Origin: Bacteroides fragilis
GTDB taxonomy: Bacteria > Bacteroidota > Bacteroidia > Bacteroidales > Bacteroidaceae
Length of the DNA stretch: 64,000 bases
Direction of reading: 5' to 3'
Assembly (NCBI RefSeq): GCF_002849695.1
Contig: NZ_CP018937.1
Coordinates: 4,030,001-4,094,000, forward strand
Shown here: positions 16,672-25,251 of the stretch, one piece after another
Layout of the letters: every line of letters starts with the position of its first letter
Numbering within the stretch: position 1 is the stretch's first letter
The notes under the pieces: model-generated
The model's input: only the letters and a program-made list of their open reading frames with translations
The model's database searches: none
Told to the model about the DNA's origin: nothing
Translations under genes and position numbers: made by a program

Positions 16672-16941
16672 TTATTTTTTCTTGTTACCAGCGTGTCCTC
16701 TGAATGTACGAGTTGGAGCGAATTCACCCAACTTGTGACCTACCATATTTTCGGTAACATATACAGGAATAAATTTATTTCCGTTGTGAACTGCAACTGT
16801 ATGGCCTACAAAATCAGGCGAAATCATTGAAGCTCTGGACCAAGTCTTAACGACAACTTTCTTGCCTGATTCATTCATAGCAAGCACTTTCTTTTCGAGT
16901 TTTACGTTAATATATGGACCTTTTTTTAATGAACGACTCAT
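16672..16941 (-). CDS. rpsS: 30S ribosomal protein uS19
   Basis: 89 residues: MSRSLKKGPYINVKL, the KTWSRASMISPDFVGHTVAV block and the C-terminal GHKLGEFAPTRTFRGHAG signature. It sits in the 30S head next to uS13. 20 nt after rplB. Confidence 0.97.
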   Translation of the reverse strand: MSRSLKKGPYINVKLEKKVLAMNESGKKVVVKTWSRASMISPDFVGHTVAVHNGNKFIPVYVTENMVGHKLGEFAPTRTFRGHAGNKKK

Positions 16942-16961
16942 AGTTTACTCAATTAATCAGA

Positions 16962-17786
16962 TTACTTTTTTCTTCTCTCAATAATGTACTTAGACGATTG
17001 TTTCTTCGGAGCTCTAGTCTTAAGTCCCTTAGCATACAATCCCTTACGAGATCTTGGGTGACCTCCGGAAGCACGTCCTTCACCACCACCCATCGGGTGA
17101 TCAACCGGGTTCATAACAACACCACGGTTACGAGGACGACGGCCTTGCCAACGAGAGCGTCCAGCCTTACCTGAGCTTTCCAATCCATGATCTGAGTTAC
17201 CAACGCTACCGATAGTAGCTTTACAAGTGCTAAGTATTTGTCTTACTTCACCTGAAGGCAATTTAATTACACAGTATTTGCCTTCTCTTGAAGTCAGCTG
17301 AGCGAAGTTTCCTGCTGATCTAACCAGAGCAGCACCCTGACCCGGACGCAATTCAATATTGTGAATTACTGTACCGACCGGGATATTCTGAAGCGGAAGT
17401 GCATTACCAATCTCAGGCGCCGCATTCTCTCCGGACATCAAAGTCGCACCAACTTGCAATCCATTGGGAGCAATAATATATCTTTTTTCACCATCAGCAT
17501 AAAACAACAAAGCGATACGAGCCGAACGGTTCGGATCGTATTCGATCGTTTTTACAACTGCCGGAACACCGTCTTTATTTCTTTTGAAATCGACAATTCT
17601 GATCACTTTTCTATGGCCACCACCCATGTAGCGCATTGTCATCTTACCTTCGCTGTTACGACCGCCAGATGATTTTTTACCATATACAAGCGACTTTTCT
17701 GGTACTGATGCAGTAATTTCCTCGAAAGTACCAATAATCTTATGTCTTTGCCCCGGTGTAGTGGGCTTAAATTTACGTACTGCCAT
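16962..17786 (-). CDS. rplB: 50S ribosomal protein uL2
   Basis: 274 residues. The OB fold (RIVDFKRNKDGVPAVVKTIE) and SH3-like domain are followed by the C-terminal loop with the conserved NPVDHPMGGGEGRASGG, whose histidine is important for the peptidyl-transferase region. 5 nt after rplW, 20 nt before rpsS. Confidence 0.98.
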   Translation of the reverse strand: MAVRKFKPTTPGQRHKIIGTFEEITASVPEKSLVYGKKSSGGRNSEGKMTMRYMGGGHRKVIRIVDFKRNKDGVPAVVKTIEYDPNRSARIALLFYADGEKRYIIAPNGLQVGATLMSGENAAPEIGNALPLQNIPVGTVIHNIELRPGQGAALVRSAGNFAQLTSREGKYCVIKLPSGEVRQILSTCKATIGSVGNSDHGLESSGKAGRSRWQGRRPRNRGVVMNPVDHPMGGGEGRASGGHPRSRKGLYAKGLKTRAPKKQSSKYIIERRKK

Positions 17787-17791
17787 TTTTA

Positions 17792-18082
17792 TTAAATATT
17801 GCTATAAAAATCAATAGTATCTCCTTCTTTCAATGTCACGATTGCTTTTTTGTAAGCATTCGTACGACCATTGATGATACCTGCTTTTGTATAACGGCTC
17901 TTATTTTTGCCAGCATACTTCACAGTATTTACATCAACTACCGTAACATTATAAAGGGCTTCAACTTCACTCTTAATTTCCAATTTATTAGCTTCAGGAC
18001 GCACGATAAAGCCGAAACGATTCAGCTTATCAGTTATCGCAGTCATTTTCTCTGTCACCAACGGTTTAATAATAATTCCCAT
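17792..18082 (-). CDS. rplW: 50S ribosomal protein uL23
   Basis: 96 residues: MGIIIKPLVTEKMTAIT, NRFGFIVRPEANKLEIKSEV and the VNTVKYAGKNKSRYTKAG loop reaching the exit tunnel. Docking site for trigger factor and SRP. Preceded by a strong SD (GGAGG at 18091-18095, 8 nt before ATG), whose A-run overlaps the rplD stop codon; such SDs are rare in this genome segment. Confidence 0.97.
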   Translation of the reverse strand: MGIIIKPLVTEKMTAITDKLNRFGFIVRPEANKLEIKSEVEALYNVTVVDVNTVKYAGKNKSRYTKAGIINGRTNAYKKAIVTLKEGDTIDFYSNI

Positions 18083-18098
18083 TATTTAAGCCTCCTTT

Positions 18099-18725
18099 TT
18101 AGATTAAGATATTGTCAATAGCCTTCAAAGAGCTTTCGGTAAGCACAACAACCCCAGCATTCAATACTCTGTAAGTATTTAATCCTGAGATAGTCTGAAC
18201 GTTAGCACCTTCGATGTTACGAGCTGACAAATATACATTTTTATTTGCTTCTGGTAAAACTACAAGCAGTTTTTTGTCAGAAACTTTAAGATTTTTTGTC
18301 ATTTCAACGAAAACCTTAGTCTTTGGAGCCTCAAAGTTGAAGTCTTCCACCACTACGATTGCGTTGTCCTGAGCTTTATACGACAAAGCTGACTTACGAG
18401 CTAATGTCTTAACTTTTTTATTCAGTTTGAAGTAGTAGTCTCTCGGTTTCGGACCAAATACACGTCCACCACCTACGAGCACCGGTGAATTCATGTCACC
18501 ACGACGAGCACCGCCACCACCTTTCTGACGACCGATTTTACGAGTAGATCCGCTGATTTCGCTTCTCTCTTTTGACTTGTGAGTACCCTGACGCTGGTTA
18601 GCCATAAATTGCTTTACGTCCAGATAGATAGCGTGGTCATTGGGCTCAATTCCGAAGATAGATTCGTTTAACGTAACCTTTCTTCCAGTGTCTTCACCTT
18701 TAATGTTATATACGTTAACTTCCAT
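18099..18725 (-). CDS. rplD: 50S ribosomal protein uL4
   Basis: 208 residues with the long tunnel loop ([35 protein letters not shown]) and the C-terminal Rossmann-like domain. In E. coli uL4 represses the S10 operon and interacts with NusA. The start overlaps the rplC stop by 1 nt (TAATG). Confidence 0.97.
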
Positions 18726-19342
18726 TATTTTTCAATTAATACGATTGAACCTTTGCAACCCGGTACAGAACCCTTGATCAAAAGAAGATTGTGTTCCGCG
18801 ATTACTTTTAATACCTGTAAGTTTTGAACAGTAACTCTGTCGCCACCCATTTGTCCGCCCATGCGCATTCCTTTGAATACTTTTGCAGGATACGAACATG
18901 CACCGATAGAACCCGGTTTACGGGCACGGTTGTGCTGACCGTGAGTAGATTGACCTACACCACCAAAGCCATGTCTTTTAACTACACCCTGGAAGCCTTT
19001 ACCTTTAGAAGTACCAACAACGTCTACATAGTCTGCGCCGTCGAACAGTTCTACTGTAACAGTATCACCCAGATTTAACTCATTTTCAAATTCCTTGAAC
19101 TCGGCCAAGTGTCTCTTCGGTGTTACTCCAGCCTTTTTAAAGTGACCCATCAACGGTTTAGTTGTATGTTTTTCCTTTTTGTCCTGGAAACCCAACTGAA
19201 CGGCTGCATAGCCATCTTTTTCTACGGTCTTTACCTGAGTAACAACACAAGGACCTGCTTCGATAACAGTGCATGGTACATTCTTACCATCGGCACTGAA
19301 AACGGATGTCATTCCGATTTTTTTTCCTAATAATCCTGGCAT
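18725..19342 (-). CDS. rplC: 50S ribosomal protein uL3
   Basis: 205 residues: [19 protein letters not shown], and the central [19 protein letters not shown] followed by [20 protein letters not shown], the extension that approaches the peptidyl-transferase centre. A Gln in GVGQSTHG corresponds to the methylated residue of E. coli uL3. 18 nt after rpsJ. Confidence 0.97.
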
Positions 19343-19360
19343 TTCACTAATTTTTAAATA

Positions 19361-19666
19361 CTACACTTTAATTTCTACTTCTACACCACTCGGTAACTCC
19401 AACTTCATCAGAGCATCTACAGTCTTAGCTGTTGAGCTATAGATATCGATCAGTCTCTTAAATGAAGAAAGTTCGAACTGTTCTCTTGATTTCTTGTTAA
19501 CGAAAGTAGAGCGGTTCACTGTAAAGATACGCTTGTGCGTCGGAAGGGGAATCGGTCCGCTAACAATAGCACCGGTAGCCTTCACTGTTCTAACGATCTT
19601 CTCAGCTGATTTGTCAACCAAGTTGTGGTCGTAAGATTTCAGTTTAATTCTAATTTTCTGACTCAT
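19361..19666 (-). CDS. rpsJ: 30S ribosomal protein uS10 (NusE)
   Basis: 101 residues: [38 protein letters not shown]. It works in the 30S head and, as NusE, couples to NusG (encoded at 36974). The 81-nt spacer after fusA contains a strong hairpin (19701-19738). tuf is absent between fusA and rpsJ; the only tuf seen lies at 37865. Confidence 0.97.
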
Positions 19667-19700
19667 TAGTTTTTTAATTAATAAATTTATAAATAAGATA

Positions 19701-19738
19701 AAGCGGCAGGCTAAGAGTCATTCGCTAGCCTGCTGCTT
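19701..19738 (-). promoter_or_regulatory. hairpin in the fusA-rpsJ spacer
   Basis: AAGCRGCAGGCTA arms of 13 bp (one G-T pair) with a 12-nt loop, read on the minus strand just after the fusA stop codon. The following sequence is AT-rich but not a clean T run, so it may be a partial terminator, an mRNA-end stabiliser, or part of an S10-operon leader. Confidence 0.5.
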
Positions 19739-19747
19739 AAGATATTT

Positions 19748-21865
19748 TTAGAGTAAATCAGCACGTCCTTTTACTTCTTCCAATACTGCCTTAGCAATAG
19801 AGTTAGAAACCTGAGCGTGGTGAGAGTAAACCATTGATGAAGTTGCACGACCAGAAGTGATGGTACGCAACGCAGTTACATAACCGAACATTTCAGCCAA
19901 CGGAACCATTGCTTTCACGATACGGGCTCCAGAACGGCTTGATTCCATACCTTCAACTTGGCCACGGCGTTTGTTCAAGTCACCGATAACGTCACCCATG
20001 TTTTCTTCCGGAGTAACGACTTCCAGTTTCATGATAGGTTCCATCAATACAGGACCTGCCTTAGCACAAGCATTCTTATATGCCTGGATAGCACAGATTT
20101 CGAAAGACAACTGGTCAGAGTCAACCGGGTGGAATGAACCATCAACCAAAGTCACTTTCAATGAATCCAGCGGATAGCCGGCCAATACACCATTCTTCAT
20201 CGCAGTCTGGAAACCTTTCTGAACTGAAGGAATGAATTCCTTAGGAATGTTACCACCCTTCACTTCATCAACGAATTGCAGGCCACCTTGAGTAAAGTCT
20301 TCATCAACCGGGCCGATGTTCACAATAATATCAGCGAACTTACCACGACCACCAGACTGTTTCTTATAGACCTCACGCAAATTAACTGTCTTCGTGATAG
20401 CTTCTTTGTAGTTAACCTGAGGTTTACCCTGGTTACATTCCACTTTAAACTCACGTTTCAGACGGTCGATGATGATATCCAAGTGAAGCTCACCCATACC
20501 GGAAATAACTGTCTGACCTGTTTGTTCGTCAGTTTTCACTGTAAATGTCGGGTCTTCTTCAGCCAATTTAGCCAAACCGTTAGACAGCTTATCCATATCT
20601 TTCTGAGTCTTAGGCTCAACTGCGATACCGATTACCGGTTCCGGGAAGTCCATTGATTCAAGAACGATCGGAGCTGTTTCATCGCACAGCGTATCACCAG
20701 TGTGAATATCTTTGAAACCTACACCGGCACCAATATCACCTGCACCGATAACTTCTACCGGGTTTTGCTTATTTGAGTGCATCTGGAACAAACGAGAAAC
20801 ACGTTCCTTCTTACCTGAACGAGAGTTGTAGATATAAGAACCTGCTTCAATCTTACCAGAGTATACACGGAAGAAAGTCAGACGTCCTACATACGGGTCA
20901 GTAGCGATCTTAAATGCCAAAGCTGAAGTTTTATCGTCTTCGCTCGGTTTACGATCTTCCTCAGCACCGGTATCAGGGTTTGTACCAACTACATTTTCAG
21001 TATCCAACGGAGAAGGCAAGAAAGCACAAACATAGTCAAGCAAAGTCTGTACACCTTTATTCTTGAATGAAGAACCGCACAACATCGGAACTACTGCCAT
21101 CTGAACAGTTGCATTGCGAAGGGCTCTCAACACTTCTTCTTCTGTGATAGTAGAAGGATCGTCGAAATATTTCTCCATCAAAGCATCGTCAAATTCAGCA
21201 ACTTTTTCAAGCATCTTATCTCTCCATTCGTTAGCTTCGTCAACGAGGTTAGCCGGGATCTCTTCCACAGTGTAGTCAGCACCCATTGTTTCATCATGCC
21301 AATAGATAGCTTTCATCTTGATCAGGTCAACCAATCCTTTGAAGCTTTCTTCTGCACCGATAGGAATAACAACCGGACACGGATTTGCACCCAAAACAGC
21401 CTTCATCTGGCGAACTACTTCAAAGAAGTCGGCACCCGAACGGTCCATTTTGTTAACGTAAGCGATACGCGGTACGTTATATTTGTCAGCCTGACGCCAC
21501 ACAGTCTCTGACTGAGGTTCTACACCACCTACTGCACAGTAAGCAGCGACAGCACCATCAAGAATACGAAGTGAACGTTCTACTTCAGCAGTGAAGTCAA
21601 CGTGTCCCGGAGTGTCAATCAAGTTGATTTTATAAGTATCACCAGCATACTTCCAACGAGTAGTTGTAGCAGCAGAAGTGATAGTGATACCACGTTCCTG
21701 CTCCTGCTCCATCCAGTCCATTGTTGCGGCACCGTCGTGTACCTCACCGATTTTGTGAGTTAAACCGGTGTAGAACAGGATACGTTCAGAAGTTGTTGTC
21801 TTTCCGGCATCAATGTGAGCCATGATACCGATATTACGAGTCAAATGTAAATCATTCTTTGCCAT
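19748..21865 (-). CDS. fusA: elongation factor G
   Basis: 705 residues, the translocase of the ribosome. GTPase domain motifs: G1 AHIDAGKTTTSER at about 16-28, the switch region RGITITSAATTT, G3 DTPGHVDFTAEV, G4 NKMDRSGADFF. Domains II-V follow, ending with the domain IV/V blocks SGRATSSMVYSHHAQVSN. Length fits bacterial EF-G1. 54 nt after rpsG; AAGGA lies about 9 nt before the ATG. Confidence 0.98.
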   Translation of the reverse strand: MAKNDLHLTRNIGIMAHIDAGKTTTSERILFYTGLTHKIGEVHDGAATMDWMEQEQERGITITSAATTTRWKYAGDTYKINLIDTPGHVDFTAEVERSLRILDGAVAAYCAVGGVEPQSETVWRQADKYNVPRIAYVNKMDRSGADFFEVVRQMKAVLGANPCPVVIPIGAEESFKGLVDLIKMKAIYWHDETMGADYTVEEIPANLVDEANEWRDKMLEKVAEFDDALMEKYFDDPSTITEEEVLRALRNATVQMAVVPMLCGSSFKNKGVQTLLDYVCAFLPSPLDTENVVGTNPDTGAEEDRKPSEDDKTSALAFKIATDPYVGRLTFFRVYSGKIEAGSYIYNSRSGKKERVSRLFQMHSNKQNPVEVIGAGDIGAGVGFKDIHTGDTLCDETAPIVLESMDFPEPVIGIAVEPKTQKDMDKLSNGLAKLAEEDPTFTVKTDEQTGQTVISGMGELHLDIIIDRLKREFKVECNQGKPQVNYKEAITKTVNLREVYKKQSGGRGKFADIIVNIGPVDEDFTQGGLQFVDEVKGGNIPKEFIPSVQKGFQTAMKNGVLAGYPLDSLKVTLVDGSFHPVDSDQLSFEICAIQAYKNACAKAGPVLMEPIMKLEVVTPEENMGDVIGDLNKRRGQVEGMESSRSGARIVKAMVPLAEMFGYVTALRTITSGRATSSMVYSHHAQVSNSIAKAVLEEVKGRADLL

Positions 21866-21919
21866 TTTCTTTTTCCTTTACTTTAAGTTTTTTAATCAAA
21901 TAGGTATTTCTTATAGTAA

Positions 21920-22396
21920 TTAGAATCTGAAATGAGCAAATGCACGGTTAGCTTCAGCCATTCTGTGCATATCTTCTTTACGTTTGAAAGCACCGCCTTG
22001 TTCATTGAATGCATCCATGATTTCAGCAGCCAATTTATCAGCCATAGATTTACCACCTCTCTTACGAGCGAACAGAATCAAGTTCTTCATTGAGATTGAT
22101 TCTTTACGATCCGGACGGATTTCAGTAGGAACCTGGAAAGTTGCACCACCCACACGGCGTGATTTTACTTCTACTTGAGGAGTTACGTTATCCAACGCTT
22201 TTTTCCAGATTTCAAGAGCTGATTTTTCTTCGTTAGGAAGTTTTGTTTTTACTGTTTCCAGTGCGGCGTAAAAGATTTCATAAGAAGTATTCTTCTTTCC
22301 GTCATACATCAGATGGTTTACAAATTTAGAAACCTTCTGGTCATTGAACACGGGATCCGGAAGGATTACGCGTTTTTTTGGTTTTGCTTTTCTCAT
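21920..22396 (-). CDS. rpsG: 30S ribosomal protein uS7
   Basis: 158 residues from MRKAKPKKRVILPDPVFND. An in-frame extension to 22450 exists but would include the spacer hairpin and is not supported by family length. Motifs: VNHLMYDGKKNTSYEIFY, RRVGGATFQVPTEIRPDRK, HRMAEANRAFAHFRF. uS7 nucleates the 30S head and in E. coli binds the rpsL-rpsG spacer to control the str operon. Confidence 0.96.
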   Translation of the reverse strand: MRKAKPKKRVILPDPVFNDQKVSKFVNHLMYDGKKNTSYEIFYAALETVKTKLPNEEKSALEIWKKALDNVTPQVEVKSRRVGGATFQVPTEIRPDRKESISMKNLILFARKRGGKSMADKLAAEIMDAFNEQGGAFKRKEDMHRMAEANRAFAHFRF

Positions 22397-22556
22397 TTGT
22401 TTGAAAAATAATGTTTTTGTTTTTGGTTGTCTATTTCTTGACGTCTTCAACTCCCCCTCCGGGGAATTTACTCAACCTTTTTATAGCTTATTCCAACAAA
22501 CTAAAACGAAAGTTATTACTTTTAATTTAAAAAATCAAATTCGGAATCACTCCGGA
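22397..22556 (-). promoter_or_regulatory. rpsL-rpsG spacer with GC hairpin
   Basis: 160 nt, the longest spacer in the supercluster. It contains TCCCC-CTCC-GGGGA (22452-22465) in otherwise AT-rich sequence. Its position matches the uS7-binding translational control site of the E. coli str operon; equivalence is inference. Confidence 0.4.
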
Positions 22557-22958
22557 TTATTTCTTCTTAGCCGGTGCTGCTTGTCCCGGTTTCGGACGTT
22601 TAGCTCCATATTTAGAACGTCTCTGAGTACGTCCGGCTACACCTGCTGTATCGAGTGTACCGCGAACGATGTGGTAACGTACACCCGGAAGGTCTTTTAC
22701 ACGACCACCGCGAACCAGTACGATTGAGTGTTCCTGCAAGTTGTGTCCTTCTCCCGGAATGTAAGAGTTCACCTCTTTCTGGTTAGTCAAACGTACACGA
22801 GCTACTTTACGCATTGCAGAGTTCGGCTTCTTCGGAGTAGTTGTATATACTCTCACGCAAACGCCACGTCTTTGAGGACAAGAATCCAAGGCTGGAGATT
22901 TACTTTTCTCCACCAGCACTTCGCGTCCTTTTCTTACTAATTGCTGAATTGTAGGCAT
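22557..22958 (-). CDS. rpsL: 30S ribosomal protein uS12
   Basis: 133 residues, first gene of the supercluster. It contains TTTPKKPNSAMRKVARVRL and VKDLPGVRYHIVRG; the lysines where streptomycin-resistance changes arise elsewhere (the KK in TPKKPNS and the K in VKDLPG) are wild type. The protein monitors codon-anticodon pairing in the decoding centre. Promoter at 23022-23052 predicts a leader of about 55-60 nt. Confidence 0.98.
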   Translation of the reverse strand: MPTIQQLVRKGREVLVEKSKSPALDSCPQRRGVCVRVYTTTPKKPNSAMRKVARVRLTNQKEVNSYIPGEGHNLQEHSIVLVRGGRVKDLPGVRYHIVRGTLDTAGVAGRTQRRSKYGAKRPKPGQAAPAKKK

Positions 22959-23021
22959 TTTAAATTGTTTTTTAATTTATATTATTGTTATATTAATTTC
23001 GTAACTATACATTTTGGGCTG

Positions 23022-23052
23022 CAAAAATACGAATAATATTTGAATAATCAAT
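23022..23052 (-). promoter_or_regulatory. promoter of the rpsL supercluster
   Basis: Minus strand ATTG (23049-23052), 19 nt, TATTTTTG (23022-23029). The -7 box is perfect and the -33 box has three of four matches. It is the only consensus promoter I found upstream of rpsL. Confidence 0.55.
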
Positions 23053-23119
23053 GCACTACATCTTTTTTTTAATTTTTAAGAGCTTATTTCCCGGAAATCA
23101 TTTCAATGGAAAGAAATTT

Positions 23120-23196
23120 GGGTGTAGCCATCCGCTCACCAAGGCTACACCTTTTCCACCGGATAGCTACACCCATTGCCTCGGATGGCTACACCC
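23120..23196. repeat. 22-bp-period repeat with a perfect inverted copy
   Basis: On the minus strand GGGTGTAGCCATCCG (23182-23196), GGGTGTAGCTATCCG (23160-23174) and a diverged third copy (23138-23152) recur every 22 bp, followed by an exact reverse complement of the first (23120-23134). The outer pair gives 15-bp perfect arms. It lies between the DUF3467 gene and the rpsL promoter and could end DUF3467 transcription, but there is no clean T run. Confidence 0.7.
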
Positions 23197-23208
23197 TTTC
23201 TGCTTTCT

Positions 23209-23514
23209 TCAGGCTTCTCCCTTTATATCCAATATAGGTGGAGTATCTTCTTCCTGCAACCGGATCGGACCGAACGCACGCTCGTATTTGGCTATATTTT
23301 CTTCAAGTGCCCGTTGTAAACGTTTGGCATGTTCGGGAGCAAGAATAATACGCGACTGCACTCCCGCTTTGGGCAATCCGGGTAATACCCGTACAAAATC
23401 GAGCACAAATTCTGAACTTGAATGAGTGATAATGGCTAAATTAGCATATGTGCCCTGTGCCACTTCTTCTTTCAATTCTATTTGCAACTGATTATCGGGA
23501 TTCTGATTTTCCAT
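23209..23514 (-). CDS. DUF3467 family protein
   Basis: 101 residues, cytoplasmic, no signal or membrane segment. Characteristic stretch: GTYANLAIITHSSSEFVLDF and GVQSRIILAPEHAKRLQRAL. The family is widespread in Bacteroidetes next to rpoB/rpoC and rpsL, which is exactly the setting here, but its function is not known. The association suggests a link to transcription or translation (inference). Possible promoter at 23553-23587. Confidence 0.88.
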   Translation of the reverse strand: MENQNPDNQLQIELKEEVAQGTYANLAIITHSSSEFVLDFVRVLPGLPKAGVQSRIILAPEHAKRLQRALEENIAKYERAFGPIRLQEEDTPPILDIKGEA

Positions 23515-23552
23515 ACTTTAATTATTATTGATTATTCTAAATTCTTCTGGCA

Positions 23553-23587
23553 CAAATATACAGATAATGTTTTATAGTAAAGACAAA
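23553..23587 (-). promoter_or_regulatory. possible promoter of the DUF3467 gene
   Basis: Minus strand TTTG (23584-23587), 23 nt, TATATTTG (23553-23560). Both boxes are perfect but the spacer is 2 nt longer than usual. Confidence 0.35.
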
Positions 23588-23773
23588 TGCCTTACACTCT
23601 TTTCAACAGAATGCAAGGCATGCAATAACAGACCATTATTAACAACTCCCCCTCTTTCTTTATCCAATACCTGAAGCCAGATCAGGAACATCCGGATTGT
23701 TAAGAAAGGAAGAACAGACTTATATAGTTCTCAAACGATATCTGAATAATTTCTGGAACAGTTATAAATCATA

Positions 23774-23833
23774 AACGGCGAACAATAACCTCCGTACACT
23801 TTGATAGTGCTATCTTATTCATTGTTCACCGTT
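23774..23833. repeat. inverted repeat downstream of the YtxH gene
   Basis: AACGGCGAACAAT (23774-23786) and ATTGTTCACCGTT (23821-23833): 12 of 13 positions pair, around a 34-nt centre. It directly follows the YtxH-domain stop codon and may be its terminator or a small relic element. Confidence 0.5.
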
Positions 23834-23852
23834 CATAAACCACCACCCATTA

Positions 23853-24113
23853 TTAAGAGTTAGATGTCAACTTATCTTTCACCTCAGTCGCTTTATCAGC
23901 CACCTTTTCGGCCACTTTAGCACCTGTCTTCACGGCCTTCTCTTTTGCTTCAACGACTGCCAATTCGGCATCTGCCTCTATTTCATGAAGAGCATTGAAC
24001 ACATCATTTTTCAATTTCTTAGCTTTCGCTGTGCGCGAAAAATGATAAACCAGCGCACCGATGGCAGAACCGATTCCAAGTCCCACCAGGAATTTTGCAT
24101 TTCCACTTCCCAT
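23853..24113 (-). CDS. YtxH domain small membrane-associated protein
   Basis: 86 residues. An N-terminal glycine-rich hydrophobic segment (FLVGLGIGSAIGALVYHF) is followed by a basic stretch and an amphipathic Ala/Lys/Glu-rich helix (VKTGAKVAEKVADKATEVKD). This is the YtxH/general-stress layout: a membrane anchor plus coiled-coil-like tail. Exact function unknown; homologues are often stress-induced. It probably belongs with the YeaQ-like gene 62 nt upstream. Confidence 0.8.
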   Translation of the reverse strand: MGSGNAKFLVGLGIGSAIGALVYHFSRTAKAKKLKNDVFNALHEIEADAELAVVEAKEKAVKTGAKVAEKVADKATEVKDKLTSNS

Positions 24114-24175
24114 AAACTATTAATTTTTATATAACCACAATAAACAATATCGTTCTATAATAAAGCTCGTTTTCC

Positions 24176-24421
24176 CTATCGGGAACGACTGAAAAAAGAG
24201 GCTATCCAAAGAAATAAAATGGCACCGACAACGGAAGTAATCAAACTACCGATGATTCCGGTTGCTGACAGCCCGAGAAGGGCAAATACCCAGCCACCCA
24301 ACACACCACCTATAATCCCTAACAGGAGATTGACTAAGAGGCCGAAACCTCCTCCGCGCATTATCTTACCGGCAAAATAACCGGCAAGGATACCTATCAA
24401 AATGTACCAGATAAAATTCAT
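24176..24421 (-). CDS. GlsB/YeaQ/YmgE family membrane protein
   Basis: 81 residues, three hydrophobic helices: FIWYILIGILAGYFAGKI, LLVNLLLGIIGGVLGGWVF and IIGSLITSVVGAILFLWIA, with the family glycines (GxxGG). These small inner-membrane proteins are linked to general stress in other bacteria. An upstream in-frame Met (24484) would add a polar 21-residue lead with no family support, so 24421 is preferred. Likely a two-gene stress unit with the YtxH gene. Confidence 0.85.
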   Translation of the reverse strand: MNFIWYILIGILAGYFAGKIMRGGGFGLLVNLLLGIIGGVLGGWVFALLGLSATGIIGSLITSVVGAILFLWIASFFSRSR

Positions 24422-24556
24422 AATGCTTGATTTATATTGTTTTGTTATAGGAACGCTATAGGCACTGAAATGTTCGGGAGTCAAAGAAGGAATTAACGAC
24501 TATTGAGAAACCTGCCTAAGCAAGCAGTACAGACAGATCGGATTTTCGGGTAACAA

Positions 24557-24589
24557 ATTGTGGCGCTTACTAAAAAGAGGTTATCTTTG
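24557..24589 (+). promoter_or_regulatory. promoter of the Crp/Fnr-type regulator
   Basis: ATTG (24557-24560), 21 nt, TATCTTTG (24582-24589). Perfect -7 box; the start of transcription would be about 18 nt before the ATG at 24613. Confidence 0.55.
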
Positions 24590-24612
24590 CCGAAAAGATA
24601 ATCTTAGGGTCT

Positions 24613-25176
24613 ATGAAAAATATAATTTACAACATAAAAAAGCAGTCTGAGATGTCTGATGAAACAATAGATTTACTGACGAAACAGCTGACTCCGTGCC
24701 GATTCCCAAAAAGGTATCTGCTGATACGGGAGGGAGTCTATCACAAATACGCTTATTTCATAGAAAAAGGAATCACACGGTCGTACTGGCTGGTAGACGG
24801 AAAAGAGGTTACGACTTCTTTTTCGTGTGAAGGAGATATCGTGTTCAGCATGGATGAGTTATATTACGGTAAACCTAGTGAAGAGTTTGTGGAAACACTG
24901 GAAAATGTACTGCTCTATGCCATCCCCATCAAGACACTGACCGAACTGTACGAAACAAATATAGAATTGGCTAATTGGGGAAGAGTCATTCATCAGAATG
25001 GATACCGGGAACTCCATCGCAAACATAAAGAACGGCTGACATTGTCGGCCCGAGAGAGGTATGCAAAACTTAAAGAAAGGCTTCCCGATGTCTGCAGCCG
25101 GGTCAATCTGGGTTATATTGCCGCCTATCTGGGCATTACTCTGCCTACCCTGAGTAAAATAAGGGCGGAAGAGTGA
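24613..25176 (+). CDS. Crp/Fnr family transcription regulator
   Basis: 187 residues. An N-terminal cyclic-nucleotide-binding-type beta barrel (about 20-115: FPKRYLLIREGVYHKYAYFI, KGITRSYWLVDGKEVTTSF, GDIVFSMDELYYG) joins a dimerisation helix. A short winged-helix DNA-binding end follows (about 160-187: VNLGYIAAYLGITLPTLSKI). The cAMP-contacting RE pair of true Crp is not seen and there are no Fnr iron-sulfur cysteines, so the effector is unknown, as for most Bacteroidetes members of this group. It is followed 75 nt later by an acyltransferase gene on the same strand and diverges from the YeaQ-like gene; either could be its target (inference). Confidence 0.88.
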   Translation: MKNIIYNIKKQSEMSDETIDLLTKQLTPCRFPKRYLLIREGVYHKYAYFIEKGITRSYWLVDGKEVTTSFSCEGDIVFSMDELYYGKPSEEFVETLENVLLYAIPIKTLTELYETNIELANWGRVIHQNGYRELHRKHKERLTLSARERYAKLKERLPDVCSRVNLGYIAAYLGITLPTLSKIRAEE

Positions 25177-25191
25177 TTTTAATGTAGGGCA

Positions 25192-25222
25192 AATGCTGAC
25201 AGCAAAATAGATTGTACATTTG
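25192..25222 (+). promoter_or_regulatory. possible promoter of the acyltransferase gene
   Basis: TACATTTG (25215-25222) is a perfect -7 box 30 nt before the ATG at 25252. The -33 region (AATG around 25192) is poor. Confidence 0.35.
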
Positions 25223-25251
25223 CCGCTTAACACATTTAAATCAATTATATC

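Larger units (their letters stand above)
23515..23852. other. 338-bp intergenic region with two imperfect hairpins
   Basis: No gene seen. It holds a promoter-like motif for DUF3467 (23553-23587), an imperfect hairpin TGCCTT...AAGGCA (23588-23620) and an inverted repeat next to the YtxH gene (23774-23833). Confidence 0.6.

Noticed and set aside
23120..23196. CRISPR-like array
   Set aside because: Repeats are only 15 bp, 22-bp period, one copy inverted, no cas genes and spacers of 7-8 bp.
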